From positions 1 to 64,000 of the forward strand of contig MTND01000018.1 in NCBI GenBank assembly GCA_002010305.1: DNA of 64,000 nt. The letters are read 5' to 3'. Source of the stretch: Archaeoglobi archaeon JdFR-42. Lineage in GTDB: Archaea > Halobacteriota > Archaeoglobi > Archaeoglobales > JdFR-42. The number at the start of each line of letters is the position of its first letter. Position 1 is the first letter of the stretch. Under the pieces are notes generated by a model. The model was given only the letters and a program-made list of their open reading frames with translations. It searched no databases and was not told the origin of the DNA. Positions 35,347-45,327 of this stretch are shown here, piece by piece. Position numbers and translations under genes: made by a program.

Positions 35347-36150
35347 ATGGCTGAGGATAGAGGAATCACTAGTGCAGATATGGCTGAAATACTGCTTATG
35401 TTACGAAAAAGCCTGTTTATCATCGTTGGGATAATTCTGAGTGTGACAGTTGTAACTTTTTATTTCCTTGATCCCTTCATAGGAAAGATCTCACGAGATC
35501 TTCTTCCTGAAGGTGCTCGGCTTATATTTCTCACACCACTAGAATACTGGATACTAAAACTAAAAATAGCATTACTTTTTGGAGTTATTGCTTCTTTTCC
35601 TTACATTCTCAGGACTGCTGGAAAAGCTTTGAGGGAGAGGACAGACTTCCTCAACAATTTTTCCATAACCCGAAGATCCATATTTATTTACGGTATATCA
35701 TCAGCTCTTCTATTTATCGCAGGAGTAAGTTATGGATATTTGCTCATGTTGCCTCTGTTCTTGCAGTTTCTATATTCCAACGCTGTTAGTGCTGGAGTTA
35801 TCGCCAGTTACTCCATATACCAGTTCATAATGTTCATATTCCTCATATTAGTCATATTTGGACTTGTTTTTCAGATGCCTCTCGTCATGACTCTTCTTGT
35901 AAACTACAACCTTGTTCAATACAAAACGCTAAAAGAATACAGAAGACATTTTTATGTAGGTTTTTTTGTTGTCGGCGCAGCCGTAACAAGTCCTGACATT
36001 TTCACCCAGATGATGGTGGCTTTTCCCCTCATCCTATTTTATGAGATTAGCTTGATAGCGGTAAAGATCATTCTCAGAAAAAAAATAAAAAAAGAGGAAT
36101 TATTCTCAGAGCCTATCGACTCAGAAGAAATATCATCTGAGTTAGCCTGA
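35347..36150 (+). CDS. tatC: Twin-arginine translocase subunit TatC
   Basis: 267 residues with about six transmembrane helices. The C-terminal signature YRRHFYVGFFVVGAAVTSPDIFTQMMVA identifies TatC, and the N-terminal segment has the expected acidic cytoplasmic start. TatC recognises twin-arginine signals and, with TatA, exports folded proteins. A client in this window is the lipoprotein at 2216 (TRRSFVK). No tatA is seen nearby. Confidence 0.93.
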   Translation: MAEDRGITSADMAEILLMLRKSLFIIVGIILSVTVVTFYFLDPFIGKISRDLLPEGARLIFLTPLEYWILKLKIALLFGVIASFPYILRTAGKALRERTDFLNNFSITRRSIFIYGISSALLFIAGVSYGYLLMLPLFLQFLYSNAVSAGVIASYSIYQFIMFIFLILVIFGLVFQMPLVMTLLVNYNLVQYKTLKEYRRHFYVGFFVVGAAVTSPDIFTQMMVAFPLILFYEISLIAVKIILRKKIKKEELFSEPIDSEEISSELA

Positions 36151-36193
36151 AAATACCAGAAATTATTTAGTACTATACTTCTGAATAACAACC

Positions 36194-36667
36194 ATGAAAC
36201 TTACCCATATTGAAAGGGGAAAGGCCAGAATGGTTGATATATCTGAAAAAAAAGATGTTCTTAGAATAGCTAGAGCTGAGGGGTTTATTAAGCTAAAAAC
36301 ACAGACCATAGAGGCGATAAAAAAAGATACCATAACCAAAGGAAACGTTCTTGCTGTATCGAGGACTGCTGGCATTATGGGTGCCAAGAAAACATCAGAA
36401 CTCATACCTATGTGCCATCCCATCTCTGTTACTTCCATCACAGTAGATTTTGATATACTTCCTCATGGAATTAAAGCCATTTCTGAAGTAAAAACTCAAG
36501 GAAAGACTGGAGTGGAAATGGAAGCTCTGACTGCTGTTTCTATAGCTCTTCTGACAGTATGGGATATGGTAAAATCCATGGAAAAGGATGAGTCGGGAAA
36601 TTATCCTGGAACAGCCATCGAAAACATCCGAGTCATGGAAAAAATTAAGAAACCTATGGAAGATTAA
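36194..36667 (+). CDS. moaC: Cyclic pyranopterin monophosphate synthase MoaC
   Basis: 157 residues. MVDISEK near the start, then the active-site segment [14 protein letters not shown], and the later [22 protein letters not shown]. It converts the MoaA product to cyclic pyranopterin monophosphate in molybdopterin/tungstopterin synthesis. Starts 43 bases after tatC. The 3' end overlaps the convergent hydrolase by 14 bases. Confidence 0.96.
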   Translation: MKLTHIERGKARMVDISEKKDVLRIARAEGFIKLKTQTIEAIKKDTITKGNVLAVSRTAGIMGAKKTSELIPMCHPISVTSITVDFDILPHGIKAISEVKTQGKTGVEMEALTAVSIALLTVWDMVKSMEKDESGNYPGTAIENIRVMEKIKKPMED

Positions 36668-37427
36668 ATAGTTTCCGGGCATTAATGCTAACAGCATTCC
36701 ATCGTTTTTTTTCCTCTACTCCCATTCGTTCCATATCAGCGAAACATTTCGGAACTGCATAGATATCCGATGCTTTTGAAGAGCAATCGCTGTTAACCAC
36801 AAAATTATTCTTCCCTTCTCTGATTATCTCCGCAGCCTCAATAGAAGTTAGCTTGGAGGGTGGCTGGATACTGAGGCCCACAAAAAAATCCCTGTCTTCC
36901 AGAACAGATAAATTGTCTCTATCGGAGTGATCTACCAGTACCTTTTCGGGTGGAAACTTCAACTTATCCAGAATTTCAACGATAATCCCTGTAATCTTTT
37001 TCTTATCGATTCTGGGGGTATGAATCACGACAGGGAGATTCATATCCAGAGCTATTTCAAGTTGCTCTCTGAATACTGTAACTTCCACTTCAGTTGCCTG
37101 TTCCAGTCCAATCTCTCCTACTGCCACAACCCTCTCTCTGTCCAGATATTCTGGAAGTTTTTTTATCACCTGTGTATAGTCAGAGGGGATACCTTCAGGG
37201 TGTATTCCAAGAGCAACATACAGCTCAATGCCATTATCTCCAGCTCTGTTAACCTCTCTGTTAAGCAGTCTATCAAAATGGTCAAAATACACATGACTTG
37301 AGGACATTCTAAGGAAATCATGAGCGCACGTTATCACTGTATCAATTCCAGCTACCCTCATTTTACCAAAATCCTCATAGCTTCGAGTATCAGCGTGCAT
37401 ATGGGCGTCAACAAACATGTAACTCAC
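36654..37427 (-). CDS. TatD-type metal-dependent hydrolase (archaeal branch)
   Basis: 257 residues, TIM-barrel amidohydrolase. Metal-site candidates: HMHAD near the N-terminus, E in VGEIGLEQ, H in VVIHTPR, H in LVDHSD and D in VNSDCSS. The branch (COG1099-like) is archaeal and its substrate is unknown; bacterial TatD are nucleases. It is transcribed toward moaC and stands beside glnK-amt without obvious link. Confidence 0.85.
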   Translation of the reverse strand: MSYMFVDAHMHADTRSYEDFGKMRVAGIDTVITCAHDFLRMSSSHVYFDHFDRLLNREVNRAGDNGIELYVALGIHPEGIPSDYTQVIKKLPEYLDRERVVAVGEIGLEQATEVEVTVFREQLEIALDMNLPVVIHTPRIDKKKITGIIVEILDKLKFPPEKVLVDHSDRDNLSVLEDRDFFVGLSIQPPSKLTSIEAAEIIREGKNNFVVNSDCSSKASDIYAVPKCFADMERMGVEEKKRWNAVSINARKLFNLP

Positions 37428-37439
37428 CAGTTCTTTGAG

Positions 37440-37787
<348 letters not shown>

Positions 37788-39080
37788 TTACGCATATGCA
37801 TATTCTCCGTGCTGAGAGATGTCCAATCCGACGTCTTCTTCTTCTACTTTAACTCTCAGGCCCATTACCTTATCTACAACTTTTGCCAGAATATAACTCA
37901 CCACGAAAGCATATATCCACGTAGCACCCACAGAAACTATCTGGATTCCCAGTTGTGCTGGATTGCCATATAGTATACCAGAAGCTCCAACACTGGCAAA
38001 TATTCCAGTAGCTATTGCTCCCCAGGTTCCACCAACTCCATGAACGGCCCACACGTCCAGAGATTCATCTATCTTTTTTCTAGTTCTAAAAAGTAACGCA
38101 TAATAACAGAAAATTCCTGCTCCTGCTCCGATAAGTATAGACGCTAAGGGTGTTACGAAGCCAGCTGCTGGTGTGATGGCTACTAATCCTGCAATCGCTC
38201 CAGTAGCTATTCCTAGAACACTTGGAGCTCTATGGTGCCAGCTCAGAATCATCCAGACTAATGCTGCTGCCGCTGAGGCTGTGTTGGTGGTGACAAAAGC
38301 ATTTGCGGCAATGCCATCAGCCGCTAAGGCACTTCCAGCATTAAATCCAAACCATCCAAACCACAGCAATACCGCACCAAGTACCGTAAGTGGAATGTTA
38401 TGGGGCTCCATTGGTTCTTTCCCGAAACCTTTTCTGGCTCCCAGCACCAGCACAATAGCCATGGCTGAAATTCCGGAATTTACATGCACTACAGTTCCAC
38501 CAGCAAAATCAAGAGCGCCCAAACTAGCAAGCCATCCTCCTCCCCATACCCAGTGAGCGACAGGATCGTAGACTAAAGTGGCCCATAACAGAGACAGAAC
38601 AAGCCAAGAACTGAATTTTATCCTCTCGACAATTCCTCCTACAATCAGCGTCACAGTAATTATGGCGAACATTCCCTGAAACATCATAAAGAGTAAATGA
38701 GGTACTGTGCCTACAGGTTCCATTCCTACTCCCATAAGGCCCAGATACTCCAGACTGCCGATATAACCTCCTATGTCAGATCCAAAAGCCAGACTGTATC
38801 CGTAAAGAACCCACTGGATACTTATCAACGCTAATGTCGCGAATACCAGCATAATCGTAGATAACGCGTTTTTCTTACGTACCATACCTCCATAAAAGAA
38901 TCCAACACCGGGAATCATTAACATTACCATAGCAGTTGCCACGATAAGCCATGCTGTATCACCACTGTCAATCTGCGGATTTCCTGCACTTACTACAGAT
39001 ATGAAAGTCTGAAAAGCCAGTACTGCAAAAACAAATTTCAAAATTTTCCTTTTCATATATTCTCTCTCCAAATTTTTCAC
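37788..39080 (-). CDS. amt: Ammonium transporter Amt
   Basis: 430 residues with about eleven transmembrane helices. DTAWLIVATAMVMLMIPGVGFFYGGMVRKKN and GALDFAGGTVVHVNSG are family signatures, and the pore histidines are in VHVNSG and WAVHGVGGTWG. The listed start may be upstream of the true one: an ATG at residue 9 (MKRKILKF) opens a signal peptide ending SAGNPQ. Forms an operon with glnK. Confidence 0.96.
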   Translation of the reverse strand: MKNLEREYMKRKILKFVFAVLAFQTFISVVSAGNPQIDSGDTAWLIVATAMVMLMIPGVGFFYGGMVRKKNALSTIMLVFATLALISIQWVLYGYSLAFGSDIGGYIGSLEYLGLMGVGMEPVGTVPHLLFMMFQGMFAIITVTLIVGGIVERIKFSSWLVLSLLWATLVYDPVAHWVWGGGWLASLGALDFAGGTVVHVNSGISAMAIVLVLGARKGFGKEPMEPHNIPLTVLGAVLLWFGWFGFNAGSALAADGIAANAFVTTNTASAAAALVWMILSWHHRAPSVLGIATGAIAGLVAITPAAGFVTPLASILIGAGAGIFCYYALLFRTRKKIDESLDVWAVHGVGGTWGAIATGIFASVGASGILYGNPAQLGIQIVSVGATWIYAFVVSYILAKVVDKVMGLRVKVEEEDVGLDISQHGEYAYA

Positions 39081-39268
39081 CTTTCACTGTATTTACTTTT
39101 ATATATACATAACATATCTACAAAAAAATGAGTATTTTAATAGTATTTAAGCTTTTTCATGAAAATTATTTAAAATGAAATCAAAAATGCAGATAAAAAT
39201 GACCTAAATAAAGTAAAAACCAATAGAGAATCTTACATGAGAATTAAAATGGTAAAAAAAACTTTAAA

Positions 39269-39721
39269 TTAAAGTCTTACTCCATGGGTTTCCTTGAGAA
39301 CATTCAAAACCAGCATTGTATATGTTCTGTTAACGTATCTCATGGAAAGCAGGCGCTTGATGAACTCATCCATATCAGATCTGTTCTTAAATTTTGCCAC
39401 TACTATGGCATCGAACTCCCCGGTAACGTCATAAACAGCCGTAACATTGTTTTCTTTGACCAATTGCTTCTCTACGTCAACTATGTGTTTACCATCTCCC
39501 ACAATACCTATGAGAGCAGTTAGATCATACCCCAGCTTCGAAAAATTGATAACTGGAATAAAACGTTCAATTACACCCATTTCTTTGAGTTTGTGAATTC
39601 TATTATAAACAGTTCCCTCAGCAACTCCCAGCTTTTCTGCAATCTCTCTCAAGCTTTTCCTTGCATCTTCCTGAAGTTCAGACATGATTTTAATATCAAC
39701 GTCATCAATTTTTTCAGCCAT
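39269..39721 (-). CDS. Lrp/AsnC family transcriptional regulator
   Basis: 150 residues. N-terminal winged HTH: DDVDIKIMSELQEDARKSLREIAEKLGVAEGTVYNRIHKL. The C-terminal RAM ligand domain has GDGKHIVDVEKQ and YDVTGEFDAIVVAKF. It likely senses an amino acid. It lies between leuC and amt-glnK, so nitrogen or branched-chain amino acid control is plausible. A degenerate TTGTAAATC palindrome lies upstream of its promoter. Confidence 0.93.
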   Translation of the reverse strand: MAEKIDDVDIKIMSELQEDARKSLREIAEKLGVAEGTVYNRIHKLKEMGVIERFIPVINFSKLGYDLTALIGIVGDGKHIVDVEKQLVKENNVTAVYDVTGEFDAIVVAKFKNRSDMDEFIKRLLSMRYVNRTYTMLVLNVLKETHGVRL

Positions 39722-39865
39722 ATTAGGGATTGTCTCTCTAAATCATTTAAGTTTTTCTCAAAATCAGTGATGAAATCGCACCACAGTGACAGGATGGATG
39801 ATGTTAGAATTAAAAATAATCGAAAAAGTTAAAATTTTTCATTTTTGTAAACGTATGCTCACAAT

Positions 39866-39886
39866 TTGTAAATCTCCAATTTATAA
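39866..39886. promoter_or_regulatory. TTGTAAATC-type imperfect palindrome upstream of the Lrp gene
   Basis: TTGTAAATC-TCC-AATTTATAA, two mismatches to the perfect operator at 10296. It starts immediately after the leuC stop and lies upstream of the lrp TATA-like element. A second TTGT-N12-ACAA element overlaps it on the left. Confidence 0.45.
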
Positions 39887-39887
39887 T

Positions 39888-41150
39888 TCAGACTGCTCTT
39901 GGATCCACTATCTCCCCATAGAGGGCAGTGGCAGCAGCTGTAGCTGGAGAGACTAGATATATCTTCCCTTCTGGACTTCCCTGCCTACCAATAAAATTCC
40001 TGTTGGATGTAGATACACTCACTTCTCCACCAGCAATCAAACCAAAAGCTCCACCCATACATGGCCCACAACAAGGAAACTCCACAAGAGCTCCAGCCTC
40101 AATAAATATCTCGATCAACCCCTCTTTCAGGGCCTTTACATACTCCCCTCGTGAAGCCGGGATTACAATCACTCTCGTATCCTTGGCCACTGTTTCTCCT
40201 TTCAGTATTTCCGCAGCGATTTTGAGATCTTCATACCTTCCATTGGTACATGAACCTATGAACACCTGATCAGCCTTAATCCCTGTGACTTCACTTACAG
40301 GCTTTACGTTATCCACTCTATGGGGAACTGCCACCTGCGGCTCTAAATCAGCTACATCCAGGGTAATTTTCTGTTTGTACACGGCATCTTCATCACTTTT
40401 CAGTCCATCCTCAAGCCTGTATTCAGGGTAAATTTCCTTTAGATACTCTTCAACAACTCGGTCTGGCTCTATTATTCCTGTTTTTCCACCCATTTCTATT
40501 GCCATATTACACATGGTCAGTCTCTGAGCCATATCCATTTTTTCAATGGTTTCACCAGCAAATTCGCAAGCACAGTAAGTGGCTCCATCTGCTCCTACTA
40601 TACCTATCAATTTCAGGACTACATCTTTGGATACCACTCTTTTCTGCAATTTACCATAGATCTCAAACCGAATTGTCTCTGGAACTTTGAACCACAGACG
40701 TCCAAGGGCCAACACTGCTGCCATATCGGTAGAGCCTATACCAGTGGCAAATGCTCCGAGAGCTCCGTAGGTACATGTATGAGAGTCGCCTCCAACCACA
40801 AGCTCTCCAGGGAGTACATGTCCTTTCTCTACCATTATCTGATGACAGATACCCTCATAAACATCGTAATTTAAAATCCCCTGCTCTTTCGCAAACTCTC
40901 TCAGCATTTTCTGGTTCTCAGCAGCAATAATAGAATCTGCTGGTACCTGGTGGTCAAATAGCATTATCACACGTGAACTATCCCAGACCTTTCCATTACC
41001 TGTTATTTCTCGCATCCCCTGTATCGCAAGAGGCCCCGTTATGTCATGAACCATGGCTTTATCGACTCTGGCAAATCCAAAATCCCTAGCGTAGAGATCT
41101 TTACCAGTCTTTTCAGACAATATTTTCTCAGAGATTGTCTTTCCCATCAT
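39888..41150 (-). CDS. leuC: 3-isopropylmalate dehydratase large subunit (LeuC/HacA family)
   Basis: 420 residues, aconitase superfamily. The three iron-sulfur cysteines are in [12 protein letters not shown] and [33 protein letters not shown] is a further signature. It catalyses dehydratase isomerisation in leucine synthesis or, in archaeal relatives, the homoaconitase steps toward coenzyme B. The small subunit is not adjacent, so it must be encoded elsewhere. Confidence 0.92.
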   Translation of the reverse strand: MMGKTISEKILSEKTGKDLYARDFGFARVDKAMVHDITGPLAIQGMREITGNGKVWDSSRVIMLFDHQVPADSIIAAENQKMLREFAKEQGILNYDVYEGICHQIMVEKGHVLPGELVVGGDSHTCTYGALGAFATGIGSTDMAAVLALGRLWFKVPETIRFEIYGKLQKRVVSKDVVLKLIGIVGADGATYCACEFAGETIEKMDMAQRLTMCNMAIEMGGKTGIIEPDRVVEEYLKEIYPEYRLEDGLKSDEDAVYKQKITLDVADLEPQVAVPHRVDNVKPVSEVTGIKADQVFIGSCTNGRYEDLKIAAEILKGETVAKDTRVIVIPASRGEYVKALKEGLIEIFIEAGALVEFPCCGPCMGGAFGLIAGGEVSVSTSNRNFIGRQGSPEGKIYLVSPATAAATALYGEIVDPRAV

Positions 41151-41195
41151 AGCGAATCAAAAGGGTAATTAATATCATGAAATAATTACCTTTCG

Positions 41196-42254
41196 ATGCA
41201 AGTAGACTGGATCGAATTTTACAGTAAAGTAAAAGAGAGGGTATCCTTTGACGAATTCGAAGAGAGGGTACAAAAAAAAATTAAAGCCTTTGGTGGATTG
41301 CTCGACATTCAGACTGCATCATATCTGGTGGCTTATGAAATAGGGCTCGATTCTTCTATTAAAATAAAGGATATAGGTGAAAATGAAAGTAATGTTACAG
41401 TTACAGGAGTTGTTACTAAAATCCTTAATGTCAGGGATTTTGAACGAAATGGTAAACAGGGTAAGGTTGCTAATATCATACTGACTGATAATACCGGAAC
41501 TCTGAATGTAGTTTTGTGGAACGAGATTGCAGAACTAATTGAAACGAAATCCCTCCAAGAAGGGGACATGATCAGAGTAAGAGGATACACTAAAGCCGGT
41601 TCATTTGGACTGGAACTACATGTTGGAAAATTCGGCATAGTAGAAATATTAGAAAAAAAGAGAGAGATGTATATTAAAGATCTTGAAAATGATAAAACTT
41701 TCACCATTTCCGGCACAGTTACCGAAGACCCAAAGATTGAATCAATCGAGAGTGATAAAGTGGCTAGATTTACCATCAGAGATGAGTCGGGGTCCATAAA
41801 AATTAACTGCTGGAGTGATGCCGTAGACCGTTGCAGAGATCTTAAACCAGGAGATCTTGTTCAGGTTAAGATACATGTAAAAGGGGGAGAAGGGCATGTT
41901 GAGAATTCCAACGATATCACTATAAAAGGCATACCAGACCGAGAAGTTGAACTAACCAAAATTGCAGATATCGTTCCCAGGCGTGTCGTCAATATCAAAG
42001 GTGAAGTTTCAGGTATGGAGAGAGTGAGAGAATTTACCACAAAGGATGGAAGACTTGGAAGGGTTGGACATATCTACCTCTCTGATGAAACTGGCAGAGT
42101 GAGGGTAGTTTTGTGGAATGAAAGAACAAATATAATCCAAGATATAGACATTGGTACACCAATTCTTATAATAAATGGGTTCTCAAAGCTTGGATATGAT
42201 GGACTTTTAGAAGTGCATGTTAATTGGAAAACACAAATTGAGATCATGCCTTAA
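41196..42254 (+). CDS. Replication protein A-like single-stranded DNA-binding protein
   Basis: 352 residues with three OB-fold repeats: about 68-150 (VTGVVTKILNVRDFERNGK), 165-245 (ISGTVTEDPKIESIE) and 260-345 (IKGEVSGMERVREFTTKDG). Each carries the L-W-N/NCW element typical of RPA OB folds (VVLWNE, INCWSD, VVLWNE). No zinc finger is seen. It protects single-stranded DNA in replication and repair. It diverges from leuC with only 45 bases between. Confidence 0.9.
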   Translation: MQVDWIEFYSKVKERVSFDEFEERVQKKIKAFGGLLDIQTASYLVAYEIGLDSSIKIKDIGENESNVTVTGVVTKILNVRDFERNGKQGKVANIILTDNTGTLNVVLWNEIAELIETKSLQEGDMIRVRGYTKAGSFGLELHVGKFGIVEILEKKREMYIKDLENDKTFTISGTVTEDPKIESIESDKVARFTIRDESGSIKINCWSDAVDRCRDLKPGDLVQVKIHVKGGEGHVENSNDITIKGIPDREVELTKIADIVPRRVVNIKGEVSGMERVREFTTKDGRLGRVGHIYLSDETGRVRVVLWNERTNIIQDIDIGTPILIINGFSKLGYDGLLEVHVNWKTQIEIMP

Positions 42255-42273
42255 AATAAAGTTCTGCCCGCTC

Positions 42274-42531
42274 TCATTGATTCGATCCTTTAATGGGTTT
42301 TCCATCCTGATACATCTCAATAGCAAAAGATCTGCACATCTTAACACATGTCCCACATAATCGACATTTTTGCTCTTTTATAGAAACATGAAATTCGCCA
42401 TAAAATCGCTCAACCGCAACAATACTCTCCGGACACGTCCTCTCACAGCTTCTGCAACCATCACATCTGTCTGGTATGAAAGCAAGCTGTATTATCTTTT
42501 CTTTCCTGTATCCTTCTTTCAGCACGATCAT
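42274..42531 (-). CDS. Two-[4Fe-4S] ferredoxin
   Basis: 85 residues. Two cluster motifs: CDGCRSCERTCP and CRLCGTCVKMC. It converges on the RPA gene. Function is probably low-potential electron transfer, partner unknown. A near-perfect copy of the TTGTAAATC palindrome lies directly upstream of its TATA-like element (AAATTAAATATAG). Confidence 0.9.
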   Translation of the reverse strand: MIVLKEGYRKEKIIQLAFIPDRCDGCRSCERTCPESIVAVERFYGEFHVSIKEQKCRLCGTCVKMCRSFAIEMYQDGKPIKGSNQ

Positions 42532-42595
42532 ACTTGGGACATATCAATCCTCATCACCCCATTACCGCCCTTGCTATATTTAATTTTTTTCATTG

Positions 42596-42616
42596 TTGTA
42601 AATCTATGATTTGCAA
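42596..42616. promoter_or_regulatory. Near-perfect 21-bp palindromic operator upstream of the ferredoxin gene
   Basis: TTGTAAATC-TAT-GATTTGCAA, one base off perfect symmetry. It has the same arms and the same distance to a TATA element as the operator at 10296. It lies between the ferredoxin (minus) and the kinase (plus) and could serve either. Confidence 0.65.
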
Positions 42617-42643
42617 TTAGTCAACAGATGCTGACAATATCAA

Positions 42644-42667
42644 TCTGAACCAATCAGTGCCTTCCAG
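42644..42667. repeat. Shared 24-base upstream motif (copy 2)
   Basis: TCTGAACCAATCAGTGCCTTCCAG matches 35177-35200 (TCTGTACCAATCAGCGCCACCCAG) at 20 of 24 positions. Both copies precede plus-strand genes. Role unknown. Confidence 0.5.
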
Positions 42668-42702
42668 AAAAGTTAATACTAATTAGTGAATGAAAATAGG
42701 GT

Positions 42703-43323
42703 ATGACTAAGGTTATACTGATTGGTGGGGCTTCAGGAGTTGGGACATCCACTGTCGCAAATGAACTCAGTAAAAGGCATGGTATTACTCATGTCATCGA
42801 GACGGACTATCTCAGAGAAGTTCTAAGAACTATAATCTCCCGGAAACACTCCCCTATTCTACACAAAAGCTCTTACAATGCCTTTGAGATTCTGAGGGAT
42901 TACGGATTTTACATAGAGGGTTTCGATCTCACTGATCTTGTCACTCTGGGATATCTGTGGCATATTTCACCCATTATATCCACTGTCACCAGCATTATAA
43001 AAAGAGCTTATCAAGATAGAGAGAACCTGATCATAGAGGGGGTACATCTGTGTCCCGGATCTCTGAACCTCTCTAAGTTAAAAGACAAAATCGATATTGT
43101 ATTCTTCATTCTCGATGTGGATAAAGATACACATTATCAGCGTTTTTTGTTGAGATCCAAGCACAAGGAGAGAGATACTGAGAGGCATCTGAGATATTTT
43201 GAGCATATCCGAATAACCCAAGAGTTCCTTATAGAGAGAGCTAAACGACACAACATCCCGGTGATACCCAATTATGATATAGAGTACGTTATGGCAGATG
43301 TAGAAAAACTTGTTTCACGTTAG
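42703..43323 (+). CDS. P-loop kinase, 2-phosphoglycerate kinase-like
   Basis: 206 residues. The N-terminal Walker A is GGASGVGTST. The following ETDYLREVLRT and IIEGVHLCPG segments resemble the kinase domain of archaeal 2-phosphoglycerate kinase, which makes 2,3-bisphosphoglycerate for cyclic 2,3-DPG. The usual N-terminal ATP-cone-like part of that family is not present. A different small-molecule kinase is possible. Ends in TAG. Confidence 0.7.
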   Translation: MTKVILIGGASGVGTSTVANELSKRHGITHVIETDYLREVLRTIISRKHSPILHKSSYNAFEILRDYGFYIEGFDLTDLVTLGYLWHISPIISTVTSIIKRAYQDRENLIIEGVHLCPGSLNLSKLKDKIDIVFFILDVDKDTHYQRFLLRSKHKERDTERHLRYFEHIRITQEFLIERAKRHNIPVIPNYDIEYVMADVEKLVSR

Positions 43324-43346
43324 TTATCTTAACATGATCGAAACCT

Positions 43347-43383
43347 TTATATTCTATTTCCCCTTTTTTAGGTTGTCCTAAAA
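43347..43383 (+). promoter_or_regulatory. feoB promoter with DtxR-type operator
   Basis: A TATA element (TTTATATT, 43347-43354) is followed by the perfect inverted repeat TTTTAGG-TTGT-CCTAAAA (43366-43383), which ends just before the GTG start of feoB. Initiation would fall in the repeat, so a bound repressor blocks transcription. The sequence resembles iron boxes of DtxR-family regulators, and one is encoded two genes downstream. Confidence 0.7.
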
Positions 43384-45318
43384 GTGATAAAAATGGAGTG
43401 TCATTCGGCTGATATCAAGTCAATATCCACCAACAAAACCATACTGCTGGTAGGTAATCCGAATGTTGGGAAGAGCGTTATTTTTAGCCTTCTTACTGGA
43501 AAATACGCAACAGTGAGTAATTATCCTGGTACAACAGTAGAAATATCTCATGGAATCGGAGAAATTGATGGAGAAGATATGACGATAATCGATACACCGG
43601 GCACCAACAGCCTTTTACCTACATCTGAAGACGAACGTATCACCCGGGATCTCCTTCTCAATCAGGGAGATGTGATCGTTCAAGTAGGGGATGCAAAAAA
43701 CCTGAAAAGAACGTTGATGCTCACACTTCAGCTCGTCGAGCTTGGAAAACCTATGGTCCTTGTACTGAATATTTTTGATGAAGCAGAAAAAATTGGAATG
43801 AAGATAGACATAGAGAAACTTTCCACCATACTTGGAATAAAAGTTATCAGAACCGTAGCTATAAAAAAAGTAGGAATAGAAGAACTGATAACTGCTATAA
43901 GTAGAGCAAAGAAACCAGAAATACGGCTCCGATTCACTAAAGAAGTTGAGAGATATCTGTCCGAGGCAACCCGATATGTCGACCGTTTTTGTGCCCTTTC
44001 ATTCCTGCGCGGAGATGAGACCATACTTGACTACATTACACAGAAGTATGGAGAAGGAGTAGCTAAACTCATAAAAGAGAAGTTAAAACTTGATCCTCTA
44101 ATCTCTCAATATATTCAGCGTGAAATTGCAGAAAAAGCCAGAAAAATCACCAGTTTAGTTGTAAAAAGATCATTGAAGTCAATCACATATATGGAATTAT
44201 TTAGCCGAATGACCATTCGGATCTCTACAGGCATACCAATATTACTACTCGTTTTGTACCTCACCTATCTGTTCGTGGGCAAATTTGGAGCGGGAGTTTT
44301 AGTTGATTTCATAGAGAATGTCATTTTCAACGAATATCTCAACCCTTTCCTGAAAGATCTCATTATCACCTACCTGCCTATTCCTCTTTTACAGGAACTG
44401 TTTGTGGGAGAATTTGGAATTATCACTCTAGCTCTTACATATGCCATTGCGATTATATTTCCAATAGTTACAACATTTTTCATTGCATTCAGTATAATGG
44501 AAGACTCTGGATATCTACCCAGGCTTGCAATGCTTCTTGATAGAGTTTTTAAAAAAGTAGGTTTAAGCGGTAAAGCTGTTCTACCTATGGTTCTGGGGCT
44601 CGGGTGTGACACAATGGCGACCATAACTACCAGAACTCTCGAGACCAAACGAGAAAGGATTATAGCTACAACTCTCCTTGCTCTTGGTGTGCCATGTTCT
44701 GCACAATTGGGAGTGCTCCTCGCTATTCTCGTTCCTATTGGCCCAAAAGCTCTATTCAGTGTATTCGGATTTGTATTCTTGCAGATGGTAATCGTTGGAG
44801 TCCTCGCCTCGAAAATCCTTCCAGGAGATAGACCGGATTTTATTTTAGAGCTTCCACCATTACGGATTCCAAGGCTCAAGAATATATTGTACAAGGTGTA
44901 TTTCAGACTCAAATGGTACATCATCGAAGTGATTCCTCTATTCATTCTTGGAACACTTATTCTATTCACTCTTGATAAAACAGGCCTTTTACTAAAATTA
45001 CAGAATGTCTCCAGACCTCTAGTAGAGGGTTTGCTGTTCCTTCCACCTGAAACCACAAACATTTTTATTATGGGTTTTTTGAGAAGGGACTATGGTGCAG
45101 CAGGACTGTACTCAATGGCATCTGAGGGTCTCCTCACCATCAATCAGATTATCGTAGGTGCTGTCGTAATCACATTGTTTGTTCCATGTATTGCCAATTT
45201 ACTTGTGATAATTAAAGAAAGGGGAGGTAAAACTGCAGCAGCCATAGTTTTATTTGTGTTTACCTACGCATTTCTTGCGGGTGGAGTGCTGACTAGGCTG
45301 CTCACCTTAATCCCATAA
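43384..45318 (+). CDS. feoB: Ferrous iron transporter FeoB
   Basis: 644 residues. The N-terminal G domain has GNPNVGKS (G1), DTPGTNS (G3) and LNIFDEAEKIG (G4 region). The membrane part carries two Gate motifs around MVLGLGCDTMAT and LGVPCSAQLG. It imports Fe2+ across the membrane, driven or regulated by GTP. The start is GTG, with a DtxR-like operator immediately upstream. The DtxR-FeoA gene follows 9 bases after the stop. Confidence 0.96.
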   Translation: MIKMECHSADIKSISTNKTILLVGNPNVGKSVIFSLLTGKYATVSNYPGTTVEISHGIGEIDGEDMTIIDTPGTNSLLPTSEDERITRDLLLNQGDVIVQVGDAKNLKRTLMLTLQLVELGKPMVLVLNIFDEAEKIGMKIDIEKLSTILGIKVIRTVAIKKVGIEELITAISRAKKPEIRLRFTKEVERYLSEATRYVDRFCALSFLRGDETILDYITQKYGEGVAKLIKEKLKLDPLISQYIQREIAEKARKITSLVVKRSLKSITYMELFSRMTIRISTGIPILLLVLYLTYLFVGKFGAGVLVDFIENVIFNEYLNPFLKDLIITYLPIPLLQELFVGEFGIITLALTYAIAIIFPIVTTFFIAFSIMEDSGYLPRLAMLLDRVFKKVGLSGKAVLPMVLGLGCDTMATITTRTLETKRERIIATTLLALGVPCSAQLGVLLAILVPIGPKALFSVFGFVFLQMVIVGVLASKILPGDRPDFILELPPLRIPRLKNILYKVYFRLKWYIIEVIPLFILGTLILFTLDKTGLLLKLQNVSRPLVEGLLFLPPETTNIFIMGFLRRDYGAAGLYSMASEGLLTINQIIVGAVVITLFVPCIANLLVIIKERGGKTAAAIVLFVFTYAFLAGGVLTRLLTLIP

Positions 45319-45327
45319 AGGGGGAAT

